Below, in pieces: positions 10,373 to 21,000 of a DNA stretch of 64,000 bases. Source of the DNA: Erythroxylum novogranatense (lineage: Eukaryota; Streptophyta; Magnoliopsida; Malpighiales; Erythroxylaceae); assembly GCA_029891385.1 (NCBI GenBank), contig CM057230.1, positions 34,427,402 through 34,491,401 on the forward strand, written 5' to 3'. The number at the start of each line of letters is the position of its first letter. Position 1 is the first letter of the stretch. Under the pieces are notes generated by a model that was not told where the DNA came from, made no database searches, and saw only the letters and a list, made by a program, of their open reading frames with translations. Position numbers and translations under genes: made by a program.

Positions 10373-13347
10373 TTGTTTTAATTATGTGTTTATATAGATA
10401 TATATTTTATTGAGTCTTGGGATTAGCATGTATGATTGAGAATTAGAATTTTTGGAAATCAAATGAAGGGTTAGAATTTAATGATGGAAAGAATGGGTTT
10501 TATAGAATAAGTGGAATAAGAAGAAGGAGGATTAGAAATAAGTGGATTATGTGTAGTGGGCTTGTGAGGAGGAGAGCCCAAAAAGGAATTGTTAGAAGGA
10601 GAGCTCAAAACTATGTAGTTTTGAGGTAGGCTTTTAAGATGAGAATAAAAGAGTTAAATGAATTAAAGGAAGAAGGAGAAGAAGAGAGATTGTCGTAAGT
10701 CACAAAAGGAAAAGAAGAGAAGAAGAGAAAACGTGAGCAAGGAAAAAGAGAACTTTCGGTTAAGTGGAAGAGAGTTGTAGGAAGCTTGAAGAAGAGGAAA
10801 AAGAAGAGAAATCGACTTATTAGAGGTTAGTTCCATCTTTATTTATGTTAGATTTGAAAATGGGATGAAATGGAAGTTAGGGTTTGTGTAGAGATTGAAG
10901 AAAGATAGAGAGAAAGGTGAGATCTATGGATTTTTGGGACTTTCTAAGTAAGGTTATGGTTATTCTAGCTTAAATGTCCTATGGGTAGGTTAGGTTTAAA
11001 GTTTATTTTCATCTTTGCTTGATTTATGAATATTATGACTTTCTTTTACAATGTATTTATTGAATGAAGTATGATTTAATTGAAGGAACTCAAGAAAATC
11101 CCACTCAAGACAAGGAGGAAGGGAAATCTTGAATTCGGATACCGACGATAGGTGGGTAACATTTTTATAACTGTTGTGTAATGGGCAAATTCCCTATGTA
11201 TGCTATCTTTATTAATTGTGAGTATATTAAAAGTGTATTTCCCTTGATTTGAAAGAAAAGAACGAAACTATGATGATTTGATATAATCAAAGAAGCATAA
11301 AATGCTATGCTTCTGCCTTAATGTGTGAACATAAATTGGTTGTGATTGGGCAAGAGAGAACCTACTTCGATAGTCACGTGCACATTGACCCCCCTTAGTC
11401 TTCTTCCGGCTGCCTGCTTGAGGCTTACGATATCTGAAAAATGGACTCGTCGTGTTTACGGTAAAACTTCAGTTTTCCGTCGTGTTTATGGAACTCTCGA
11501 GCCAAGTGTGTGCATTCCATCCTTTAATTGTGTTTATGATGCATAATATGTGTTAACTGATATAGAGTCTCATATCATGCCTTATGTGATGATTTTGGGT
11601 TATTGGTGTTTTATATGATAAATTGCCATCGTTATGGATTCGTAAATTGTGTGTTTTGTGTGTGGCTCATTACTCGATGGATATAAACATGTTAGCCACT
11701 GAGCCGTGTTAGCTCACCCCATTCTCCCTCCTCAGGTGCAAATTCTAGTTGATCGTGGAACCTTGCAAGGCATCGGGCATAACTCCAAGAATACTAGAAA
11801 CTTTTGTATTAAGTTAGTAACTAGCTTTTGGATGGCTTTATAAGCATATTAAGCATTGAGCATCTCATATGTTGTATTTTGTACTTGATTTTGATGGATA
11901 TGTTGTTATGTAATTAAAGCCATGCTTGAACTCTTTTACGATTTGAGAAGAGAATGAGAGGTCTAGTACTCTCTTTATCATGTGTTAGTATTGATTTGCG
12001 AGCTGCATGTGGCCTTGAAATAGTATGTGTATGGGTATTTTTAATTATTGAATAGCTGTTCAAGTTCTGCAAATTCTGGGCTGATGTGCTCATGTGGTCA
12101 GTTTTGAATATATTGTGTTGTGCTGCAAATTCTGGGTTGTTTTAGGTTGAATAGGATCAGTTAGACTTGTTGAAGGTGCTAGACGAGCTGTAGAGCTTGT
12201 TCATGAGGTGTAATGAGTTAGTTTTGAGGTATTGATTGCAAGGTGTGAGTCGTTAGAATTATATGCAGGTGCTGTCTAAATGACAGATTGTCAGGCAGAG
12301 CTTGGAGTCCACTTTTGACCCTTATAGAGTTGGAGTTTAGGTCAGTAATCTTCACTAAAGTTGTAGATAATTCTTTTACCTTTCCATAGACACTAAGTTT
12401 GTTAAATTCGGAGTCTTGGGTCAAAAGTTATGGTGTTTGTAAGTTCTAGTACTGTTTGTGGAGAGCTAGTTGATCAGTCTTAGAGTAAACTTTTGGTCTC
12501 CTTAGTGGCCGAGCTTGTCTTTGAGTCCTTCTTGAAAAATGTAGATTTTTCTCTTAGATTTCCAACGAATCAAACCGTGTCTAATTTGGAGCTCGGAGTC
12601 AAAAGTTATGAGGGTTAGAAATTAGGTAGGTCGGGCTGCAGGACAGGTCATGGCCCTTCTGCATGGCGGCGCTCATCGCCGGGCGAGCGCCAGACGCCGA
12701 TTGTTGGTGAAGCGCCATCCGAAGGCGTCCAGCGTTTAGGGTCGATCTTTGGCCGACCGACCCCTCTCCCTTCTTTTGACCATAACTTTTTGCATAGACT
12801 TCCGATTAAGTTGATTTTTGAAGCGATGGAATCCTAAGAAAATTTTCTATCTTTTTTTGCCTGATTTACCAGTACTTCTTTTAAATTGAAAAAGGTGGTT
12901 TGAAACAAAGTGTGGAGGTCGGTTGATCAAGTCTGAATATACTTTACTAATTTTGAGATATCTTGAGTTATAGAGCTCCGATCGAAGCGATTCTTGTTTT
13001 AAATTAAACTAGAGACATAAACCTACAAGTTTTATGAAGTAATGGATCGGTAATTTAGCCTCTAAAGTTTTCAAATTCTGACATGAATTCTGTAGATGGT
13101 CAGTTTTCACTATTTTCTTTAAGATAGTATTTTAACCATAACTCTTTCATTTCTAATCCAAATTGAGCGTTTTCAGTGGCGTTGGAATCGTGAGATCATG
13201 AGGAACATTTTTCTTAAAAAGCAAATCCCAAATTTTCTATTAAAAAGTTTGTCTATTTGTGGTCAGTTTGTGTTCGGTTTTGGGTCCTCTATGCTTATGT
13301 ATGCTTGTGTGCTTCCAAATGTTGGGCCTCGAAGACGGGGTCCAACA
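10301..13347 (+). repeat. Gypsy 3' LTR
   Basis: This 3047-bp LTR matches 2406-5391. It begins TATTGGGCCC (a G-to-A change in the terminal TG) and ends CCAACA. Around 12649-12760 it holds a GC-rich island that is longer and differently arranged than the matching part of the 5' LTR. Confidence 0.95.
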
Positions 13348-13352
13348 CATTA
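13348..13352. other. Target site duplication, right copy (CATTA)
   Basis: Identical to 2401-2405. Removing the gypsy plus one CATTA rejoins the copia RNase H reading frame exactly. Confidence 0.95.
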
Positions 13353-14168
13353 CCAATGGCTTTGTTTTCGGATTCAGTGGAGAAGCGAGCAACTGTTGGT
13401 TGATTCTTTGAGGACCATGAAATAAGATTGTTACCCATATAAACCAGATACCCACTGGTGGATCGGCGATCATCCGGATAGCTGGCCCATTCATTATCAG
13501 AAAAGGCCTGAAGCTGAATATTAGATTGTTTGGTGAAAGTAAGACCAAGAGAAGCAGTGCTGCGAAGAAGACGCTTGACTGCTTGCCAGTGAATATCAAT
13601 TAGACTATGCACGAATTGAGCTAAATTGTTGACGGAAAAGGCAATGTCAGGCCTGGTGAGAGTCAGATACTGAAGAGCGCCAAGAACTTGACAATATTGC
13701 TCAGGTTGTGGATGAGGAGAACCCATGGCTTTACTCAGGGTGGGAGCCTTGGGCATTGATGTAGCACATGGTTTGGAAGTGAGCATATTGGTCTCACGAA
13801 GAAGATCTTCCAAGTATTTTTGTTGACTGAGAACTAAGCCGGTAGGCTGACGTAGGACGTGAATGCCTAAGAAAAAATGCAGAGGGCCCATATCCTTGAC
13901 AGGAAACACCTGTTTAATAGACTGAAGAAACCAATCAAGTTTAGTGGCATCAGATTAAGTTAATAAAATATCGTCCACATACACGAGAACATAAAATTTC
14001 AACATCCCAATTATGAGATAGAAGAGAGACGTGTCAACCTTGGAGGGTGTAAAACCAAGCTGAAGTAGGTAATCAGTGAGTCGTTTGAACCAGGCCCTAG
14101 GTGTCTGCTTAGGGCCATATAATGATCGTTGAAGTCGACAGACATGGTGAGGAAATTGTTGGATGCTT
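13353..14168 (-). pseudogene. Copia RT C-terminal part and RNase H N-terminal part (second duplicate)
   Basis: Read on the minus strand, this block contains YGPKQTPRAWF, the catalytic YVDD box near 13980 (VLVYVDDILLT), FPVKDMGPLHFFLGI, ALQYLTLTRPDIAFSVN and the RNase H start LQAFSDNEWASYPDDRRSTSGY. It reads up to ESENKAIGN, where the gypsy insertion cuts it. It is the downstream member of a 763-bp tandem duplication and the one whose RNase H continues beyond the gypsy at 2400. One in-frame stop lies near 13955. Confidence 0.92.
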
Positions 14169-14931
14169 CTTTGAGGATCATGAAATAAGATTGTCACTCA
14201 TATAGACCAAATACTCACCAGTGGATTGACGATCATCCGGATAGCTAACCCAATCACTATCAGAAAAGGCCTGAAGTTGAATATTAGATTGATTGGTGAA
14301 AGTAAGACCAAAAGAAGCAGTGCCACGAAGAAGACGCTTGACTGCTTGCCAGTGAATATCAATTGGACTGTGCATGAATTGAGCTAAATTGTTGACGGAA
14401 AAGGCAATGTCAGGCCTGGTGAGAGTTAGATACTGAAGAGCGCCAAGAACTTGACAATATTGCTCAGGTTGCGGATGAGGAGAACCCATGGTTTTACTCA
14501 TGGTGGGAGACGTGGGCATTGGTGTAGCATATGGTTTGGAAGTGAGCATATTGGTCTCATGAAGAAGATCCTCCAAGTATTTTTGTTGATTGAGAACTAA
14601 ACTGGTAGGCTGGTGTAGGACTTGAATGCTTAAGAAAAAATGTAGAGGACCCATATCCTTGACAGGAAACACCTGTTTAATAAACTGAATAAACCAATCA
14701 AGCTTAGTAACATCATAACAAGTTAATAAAATATCGTCCACATACACGAGAACATAAAATTTCAACGTCCCAATTGTGAGATAGAAGAGAGACGTGTCAG
14801 CCTTGGAGGGTGTAAAACCAAGCTGAAGTAGGTAATCAGTGAGTTGTTTGAACCAGGTCCTAGGTGCCTGCTTGAGGCCATATATGATTGCTGAAGTCGA
14901 CAGACATGGTGAGGAAATTGTGCATGTTGGA
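13406..14931 (-). repeat. 763-bp tandem duplication inside copia RT
   Basis: Two direct copies (about 13406-14168 and 14169-14931) start at the same phrase CTTTGAGGAYCATGAAATAAG and contain the same RT/RNase H sequence. The offset is 763 bp. They differ by scattered substitutions, so the duplication is not recent. Because 763 is not a multiple of three, it also breaks the frame. Confidence 0.9.
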
Positions 14932-15593
14932 AGCCTGTCGATTGCTCCATGTATATTTCATCCTCCAAGTGACCATGAAGAAAAGCATTGGAGATATCAA
15001 ATTGTCTAATAGGCCATCAATGAATAGTAGCCAATGATAAAATAGTGTGGACAGTAGTGAACTTAATTACAAGAGAAAAGGTGTCGCGATCGTCCACACC
15101 TGCTTGTTAAGCATAACCTTTGGCCACTAATCGAGCTTTATACCGTTGAATACTGCTATCGAGATGCCATTTAATGCGAAACACCCATTTTTTTCCAATA
15201 ATGTTTTTGTGTTAAGGTTGGGGAACGAGTCTCCACGTTTGGTTCTCAATCAGTGCATTGATTTTATCCTGTATAGCTCAGTGCCATTCTAAAATTGATG
15301 TTGCTTGGGATATGGTTCTTGGTTCTTGGGTAAGATAATTCAGTTTGCCATTTGGTTTTGGTAATGGGTCTAAGTTCCATGACATGGCTTCGGATTGGAG
15401 TGGGTTTCGATTTGGCTAATGGTTGTGGATTATATTGGGTAAGATCAACCAAAAGATTTAAATCAGGAGAGGATGTGGATAAAGAAGTGTTGCGGGTGAG
15501 AACATGAGGAGAAGATAAGATGGGCAGTGAATATGGAGATGAAGATGGAGGCTGACGTGTTTCTGGTAAGGTGAGTGGAAGATATCTGGACAA
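14169..15593 (-). pseudogene. Copia reverse transcriptase, N-terminal part and first duplicate
   Basis: On the minus strand the RT begins near 15300 with degraded but recognisable blocks: INALIENQTWRLVPQP, IGKKWVFRIKW, QRYKARLVAKGYA, FDISNAFLHGHLEDEIYM (first catalytic D region). It then has a first YVDD copy near 14735 and TRPDIAFSVNNLAQF. Several stops lie between the blocks. This segment ends at the duplication joint (about 14169) with RNase H residues, after which the YVDD region starts again. The duplicated catalytic core could not fold as a normal RT. Confidence 0.88.
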
Positions 15594-15689
15594 AGGTGTT
15601 TGAGGTTGACGTGGCTGTGGAAGGGTGGTCGTGAGAGATTTAAATAAGGGTGATTTAGGCTGATCTTGTTGTTGAGGGGATAATAGCGT

Positions 15690-15965
15690 AAGAGAGTTGG
15701 AGAAGGATGATTTGGGTTGATTTTGTTGGTGATGGGATAGAGATGATAAGGATTTAGGTGAATCTGGTTGATGATGGGATAAAGATGATAAGGATTTGCG
15801 TGTATCTAGTTGTTAATGGGATAAAGATGAGAAGGATTTACGTGGATGGGATAAAGATTGGAGGGATTTACATGTATCTTGTGAGATTGATAAGGATTGG
15901 CGTGTATCTTGTGAGGTTGATAAGGATTGGCATGTACCTTGTGAGGTTGAGAGGGTAGGAGATAA
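15690..15965 (-). repeat. Short tandem repeats in copia IN-RT linker
   Basis: Imperfect units such as GGGATAAAGATGATAAGGATTT and CTTGTGAGGTTGATAAGGATTGGC recur with periods near 30 bp. On the minus strand they encode a serine-rich tract (STSQ.T.QSLS repeats) between integrase and RT. This is a low-constraint linker that has expanded by slippage. Confidence 0.75.
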
Positions 15966-16036
15966 CGTAGATATATGTGGTGTGTTTGAAATAAGAATCG
16001 AAGGAGAGAAACAAGGAGTGGAAGAAGGAATAGGCC

Positions 16037-17034
16037 TCATACCTGATGAGGTAGCTGATGGAGGATCGAAATTAGAGTGCACAACAGTGGTAATGTTGAG
16101 CCAAGGAGCTTGTGTAGGCATAGTACTTGAAGGAGGAGTGACAGAATCAGTGTACGGAAAAATGTGTTCATTGAATTTAACATGATAGGCATAATAAAGT
16201 CGACTTGTTTTCTTGTTAAGACATCTATAAGCAGCGTGATTTGGATTGAGTCCAAGATTAACATGCATAATAGTTCTAAAAGAAAATTTATGAGCTTGAT
16301 ACGGTCGGAGTCATGGAAAAATCGTGCAACCAAATGGTTTGAGTTGTAAATAGTTTGAAGTTGTCTTATGCAAAATTTGAAAAGGAGACTGTTTGGAGGG
16401 AACATGACTCGATAAGATATTAATAAAAAAAAACACTTTGTTCTAGTGCAAAATTCCATAACTTTAAAGGTAAAGATGCATGAGCAAGTAAAGTTAATGT
16501 AGTATCAACTAAATGACGAATTTTCCACTCAGTTGTGCCATTTTGCTCATAGATATATGGGCAAGCAATTTTGTGATGAATACCAATTTGTTTAAAATAT
16601 GCACTTAATTTCTAATATTCACCTCCCCAATCAGAATGGAAGGATCGAATTTCCGCCTAAAATTATCTGTCAATAAAATTTTCAAATTGCAAAAAGATGT
16701 CATAAACCTCACTTTTATTTTAAAAAAAATACCCCCAAGTGTATCATGAAAAATCATCAATAAACAAAACAATGTATTTGTGGCCATGAAAAGAAAGAGT
16801 AGGAGATGGCCCCCAAACATCTGATTGAACAATATCAAATGGAAAATGACTTTTGTGTTCAACAGTAACTAAAGGAGTTGGAGACATTTTTCCTAAGAGA
16901 CAACTAGAACAAGAACTCAACTTGGAGGAGTTACTAAAAATGCTTTTATTTTGAACCAAAGTTTGAAGTTTCTTAAAGTTAGGATGATCGAGTCTAGTGT
17001 GCCACTCATTATGCGACGCGACCTCAACTGCCAA
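16037..17034 (-). pseudogene. Copia integrase
   Basis: On the minus strand the pre-integrase zinc-binding region reads WHTRLDHPN ... CSSCLLGK (H..H..C..C pattern). It is followed by core residues in FDIVQSDVWGPSP (first D) and YIVLFIDDFS. Downstream the frame is broken; the C-terminal part around 16050-16450 (NPNHAAYRCLN, then a Tyr-rich RLYYAYHVKFNEH block) matches the usual copia integrase tail. Integrase would join element DNA to the chromosome in the nucleus. Frameshifts near 16740 and 16600 disable this copy. Confidence 0.88.
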
Positions 17035-17277
17035 GACCTGCTAAACTGATTGCAACTTGTACACTCTGTCTTTATTGGGTCCTTGAATCAACACCCTTTT
17101 GGTCACCTGATCCTTAATAACAAAATGAGTGGGCCAAAATTCAAAGAAGCAAGTGTTATTAGTAGTGAATTTTTGCACTGACAATAGGTTTTTGACAATT
17201 TTTGGAACGCAAACTATTTGCTGTAAATGTAAGATATCAGTTTTAGAAAGAAGCTGAACATTACCAGTATGAGTGAT

Positions 17278-17750
17278 CTATAAGCCTTGACCATTACCAA
17301 CATGAAGACTGTCATTCCCGTTGTAATCTTGAGCAGTTGCTTGCTCTTGAACATCAGGGGTGATGTGGTAGTTGGCAGCCGTGTCAAGATACCAAGCTTG
17401 TTGAAATTGAGGTGGCATTGGTGGAGCTTGATAACCATAAGGAGAGTGAACATAGTTGGCTTTCAGAAAATTGTAGCGGGGTCCAGAATTGCGTAGCTGA
17501 TAGCCACTGAAAGATGGCGCATTTCGAGGCGCATATCTACTGTGACAAGTGACAGTCATGTGATTCCTTTTTCTGCAAATTTGGTAGGGGCCCTGAGATC
17601 GCTACTAATTGTTGTTCTGACACCCATTGTTACCTCCATTACGTGATGGTCTAGGTGAAGAATAGGAAGGAGTAGGAGTGGCTGATGGAGTGGAATTCTT
17701 GAGAACCATATTAGCCTGTGGAGTATGAAGCCTTTGCAACTGATTCTCAC
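17278..17750 (-). pseudogene. Copia nucleocapsid knuckle and protease
   Basis: On the minus strand a degraded zinc knuckle (ICRKRNHMTVTC, keeping C..., H and C) lies near 17555, where the frame shifts. The copia protease follows: WYLDTAANYHITPD near 17385 has D-T-A in the active-site position normally D-S/T-G/A, then VGNGQGL. The protease would cut the gag-pol polyprotein. The block ends at a stop near 17278. Confidence 0.87.
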
Positions 17751-17852
17751 GGGTAACTAATTGCCCGTGCAACTTATGAAACGAGATAGGATCAAGATGA
17801 AGATTCAGAGTAGTGATAATTGTGTGATATTCAACACCAATGTTACGATATA

Positions 17853-18263
17853 TTATTGCTTAAACTTAGCAGGTGTAAGTGGCTTACTTGTGGCTTTAAG
17901 TTCATCCACCTTGACTTTTGCTTTTTGAAGATATTCAGAGACGGACATATCATTGCACTTAAATTCTTGTAATTCAATATGTAATTGAAGTTGTCGATTT
18001 TGTGACATGGAGCCGAAGGTGTGCACAAGAGCTGTCCATACCTCTTGTGCAGTCATAAGTCCGATAACATAGGGAAAGATTTCTTCCATCAATGATGAGA
18101 AGAGCCAGGAAAGGAGCATTTGATCTTTCTTGAACCACTCCTCATATGCAGGATTTGATATTTCATTATTGGTAGAATTGAGAATGGTAGGAGAAGGACA
18201 GGGATTGGTGAGAAGATACGTAAGATTCTGATAATTGAGAATGAGCGAAATTGAGTCTTTCAT
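17853..18263 (-). pseudogene. Copia gag
   Basis: A 136-codon minus-strand frame just inside the 5' LTR. It carries the copia gag core (UBN2/Retrotran_gag family): AYEEWFKKDQMLLSWLFSSL, EVWTALVHTFGSMSQNR and LQLHIELQEFKCNDMSVSEYL. It starts at MKDSISLILN. The frame is lost after LTPAKFKQ. Gag would form the particle shell. The sequence is recognisable family-wide; no lineage assignment is attempted. Confidence 0.9.
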
Positions 18264-18410
18264 GCCAAGTAGTTTTTGGTGTTCAGTTTGACAGAGAAGG
18301 AATAAGAATGAGTGGAGGTAACAGTAGAGGGAGAAGGTGGATTGACTGGTGGGGTAGCAGTAGAAATAGTGATAGCAGTTGTTTTGGGTAGAGTAGAGAC
18401 CATTATTGTG

Positions 18411-18422
18411 GCTCTAATATCG
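18411..18422 (-). other. Copia primer binding site (degenerate)
   Basis: On the minus strand CGATATTAGAGC abuts the 5' LTR. It matches the initiator-Met PBS TGGTATCAGAGC at 9 of 12 positions. Confidence 0.7.
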
Positions 18423-18646
18423 TGTAAAGTTTAGATTTGAGAGAAATAAAAAATAAGAGAAATTCGTTGTTATTCTCCACACCTTAAAAAGGCAAAAATA
18501 CAAGATATTTATACTAAGGTTACAAGCTAATTGAGATAAGTAACTAGTAACAGATTACAAATATGTAACGAGATATACACCTAATTTACAACTAATGTAC
18601 TAGATGTATATTAACCAATAAAAACATAATTTTACATTCCCTTACA
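18423..18646 (-). repeat. Copia 5' LTR (minus strand)
   Basis: This 224-bp LTR runs from TGTAAAG to CCCTTACA on the plus strand and pairs with 1826-2080. Scattered differences and the indel in the partner suggest an old insertion. Confidence 0.92.
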
Positions 18647-19560
18647 ACCACTCCGCCATCAATAAGACATTTCAAGTCTAATATCATTGAACCCTGGTTT
18701 TGGATAACTAAATCGATGGTTAAGTTCTTGTACTGCAATTTAACAGATTTTAGTGCAATAATGACGAATCTAGCAAAAAGTATCCATCAGATGTATGATT
18801 CATTACACTGGCTTTTTTTAGTACATATATCACTTGTTATTAACAGTATATGGACACAAACACATTAGTTTTTTTTCTCTCTTGCACGTTTTTTAGAATA
18901 GGATAGTTAAATCTAAGTAATTAATTAATACGATATTTGTGATAATTCACTTAGTTATCGACCTGTCTATATGAAGTGGCAATATAATTTGTAGATTATG
19001 CCTAAATTCATATTTTATGTCATGCATGCTATAATGACGACAACCCTTTGATTAAATCGCTTCATTTTGCAAGTTCACTAAATATTTTAGTTTATTTTGT
19101 TGAGAAGAAAAGAGGTGTGACTGTGCACAGACAAGTCAAACATCGAAACAAATAAACAAGAACAAGAGCAAAATAAAAAATGACTTTTCGGTCAAAACAT
19201 TAATCTTACTTTTCTCAATTAAGGATTAGATAAGGGTCTAGAAATGGAGCCGACATGAAGGTTTAGGTTGCATGGTTGTTGTTATACGATTGGAACTTAT
19301 ATGGTCTTGTAAGCATATTGTGTACCTCCATGATTACATTTCTAGTTCCACGGCTTGGTGTCCGAACGAAAATCCAAAGACGAGTGGATGGTAATTAGAG
19401 AAAGGAAAAAGACCTTCCATTTCTTTTCTTTTTTTACCCTTCTTGTCCATCAACTTCATTGATATATATGAGTGGCGGAAGCAACTCCACAACAAAACCT
19501 TCAATAGGAAAAGTCAACAAAAACAGGAGCCTAAATAATAGCTAGCAAAATTCCTTTTTA
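18647..19560. other. Non-coding stretch
   Basis: AT-rich sequence with no recognisable coding motif, transposon end or tandem repeat. Confidence 0.55.
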
Positions 19561-19569
19561 AATATGATA

Positions 19570-21000
19570 ATTGTAAATTGCATCATATTTTAAGACATAG
19601 TTTGATATGCGTTTAACTATTAATTCAATCATTTAGTATGTTTTTAAGTTATAATTGTGTTAGTTTGTTAATTATTTGTGTTTAAAGTATTTTATGGGTT
19701 AGTAGTATATATCTTTGAGCTTAAATATTATGGTTTTTAGGTACTTTGATGTGTTTACTAGTGTTTCAATGTCAACATCAAAGAACAAAGAAGTTTAAGA
19801 GATATTCAGATTGAAATAACGACCCACAATAGGCCACGATCGTGATAGAAGCACCTGAGTTGTCCCACGATCGTGGCTTACATGTCACGATCATGATAGA
19901 AGGCTTAGAATTAGGTCATGATTGTGGCTTGCCTTGGGCAGATGCGCAACCACTTCCAAACTTCGCATTTCAAGAAAGTTTTTGGACCTTTTGGACCTAG
20001 GAAAAACCCTAGTTCAATCATAAACACAAAAGAACATAAATAGAACAACCAGAATATAATGAAAGAGCTTCTTGCATTAGCCACCATCACCAAACCTAGC
20101 GATAGTTCATCAAGAGATTGAGAAAGAGACTTGGAAGAGAGACGTGGAGAAGAAGCCTACACGGAGTACTTCCTAGAATAGAAGATTTCTTGTCGTTGCT
20201 ACTTCCATCATCCATTCGAATCTATTTTCTAGTGTATTTTCATTTTCATCTATGTATAGAATTAGAATAGCTGTTGAGGTATGATTTATGAATATTGAGG
20301 ATTGTCTAAATTCCCCTTCAGGTTATTTTTATCTTTGATTCAATAAAAATTTGATTACTTATGTGAATTTGGATTCATTGTGATTGATTTCTACATTTTT
20401 ATAAATCGGTAATAGATTGTGATGGTGAACCAATGAAAAATAATTAAATTGGACTAATGAGAGTTGAGTAATTTAATAAGAACAAGAAATCTATCAAATC
20501 GATAATTGTGTGACGAGATATCTCACATAAGTTCCAATAGTCTAGCAGAAAACTTTAGATCTAATTAGGTTAGATAAATTGTGAATTGAGAAATTGTAAT
20601 TTTTCATAATTTGATTAGGGTTTATAATTTAAAGCTTTTGATTATAACTCGAGAGAGAGTAATCAATCATAAGATAGTCCAAGAATAATAATCCGACATT
20701 TCATAATTAATTAAGTAGTGTTGAAAATAGGTAAAAATTTCCCCTTTCTCTCAATTGGTAGTTTCTTAAGTTGATTATTGGTGTCTGCATCGCGATTTAC
20801 TAATTTGTTAATATTTTGTGATTAATTTTTGAGTTGAATTGATTGATTGGATTGATTTATTGAATTGCGTTATTAATTTAACTTAGTTATAGTTCGAATT
20901 TCTGTAATTTGTTTCGGCCTTAGAGATTAGGATTAGATTAAACTTTCTCGTAGGATTAACACCTTAGATATTACGTGAACGATCCGTACACATGCGAAAT
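19570..21000 (+). repeat. Probable LTR or leader relic of a non-autonomous gypsy
   Basis: The order of features resembles LTRs of large non-coding gypsy-derived elements: a stretch with CACGATCGTG repeats, then AAAAACCCTAG and a leader-like region, then AT-rich sequence. This is a resemblance judged by eye; no second LTR copy was found in the window, so it may be a solo LTR or truncated. No coding frame is present. Confidence 0.35.
19836..19930. repeat. Cluster of CACGATCGTG-type palindromes
   Basis: Four related units occur within 95 bp: CCACGATCGTGA, CCACGATCGTGG, TCACGATCATGA and TCATGATTGTGG. The first two contain the perfect palindrome CACGATCGTG; the others are its decayed forms. Flanking words (GATAGAAG, GGCTT) also repeat. 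Confidence 0.75.

Larger units (their letters stand above)
2406..13347 (+). mobile_element. Complete chromodomain gypsy (Tekay/Del-like chromovirus)
   Basis: A 10.9-kb element with LTRs at 2406-5391 and 10301-13347, an initiator-Met tRNA PBS, gag, PR-RT-RH-IN in gypsy order, a C-terminal chromodomain and a PPT. It is flanked by perfect CATTA duplications. Long LTRs of about 3 kb and an integrase chromodomain are typical of the Tekay/Del chromovirus lineage. The termini are TGTTGGGCCC and GGGTCCAACA; the 3' LTR starts TA instead of TG. The coding region is inactive through several stops and shifts. The LTRs look highly similar apart from one GC-rich island, which suggests a fairly recent insertion. 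Confidence 0.96.
1826..18646 (-). mobile_element. Ty1/copia LTR retrotransposon, split by a nested gypsy
   Basis: A degenerate copia element read on the minus strand: 5' LTR 18423-18646, PBS, gag, protease, integrase, reverse transcriptase, RNase H, PPT and 3' LTR 1826-2080. The domain order (integrase before RT) defines Ty1/copia. The RNase H region is split by the gypsy element at 2406-13347, so the copia itself spans about 5.9 kb once that is excluded. It is also enlarged by a 763-bp tandem duplication in RT. Stops and frameshifts occur in every domain. The 5-bp flanks (GCGAC on the left, ACCAC on the right) match at only 3 of 5 positions, so no clean target duplication survives. Confidence 0.93.

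Noticed and set aside
1821..18651. Target duplication of the outer copia (GCGAC/ACCAC)
   Set aside because: Only 3 of 5 positions agree, which is not convincing.
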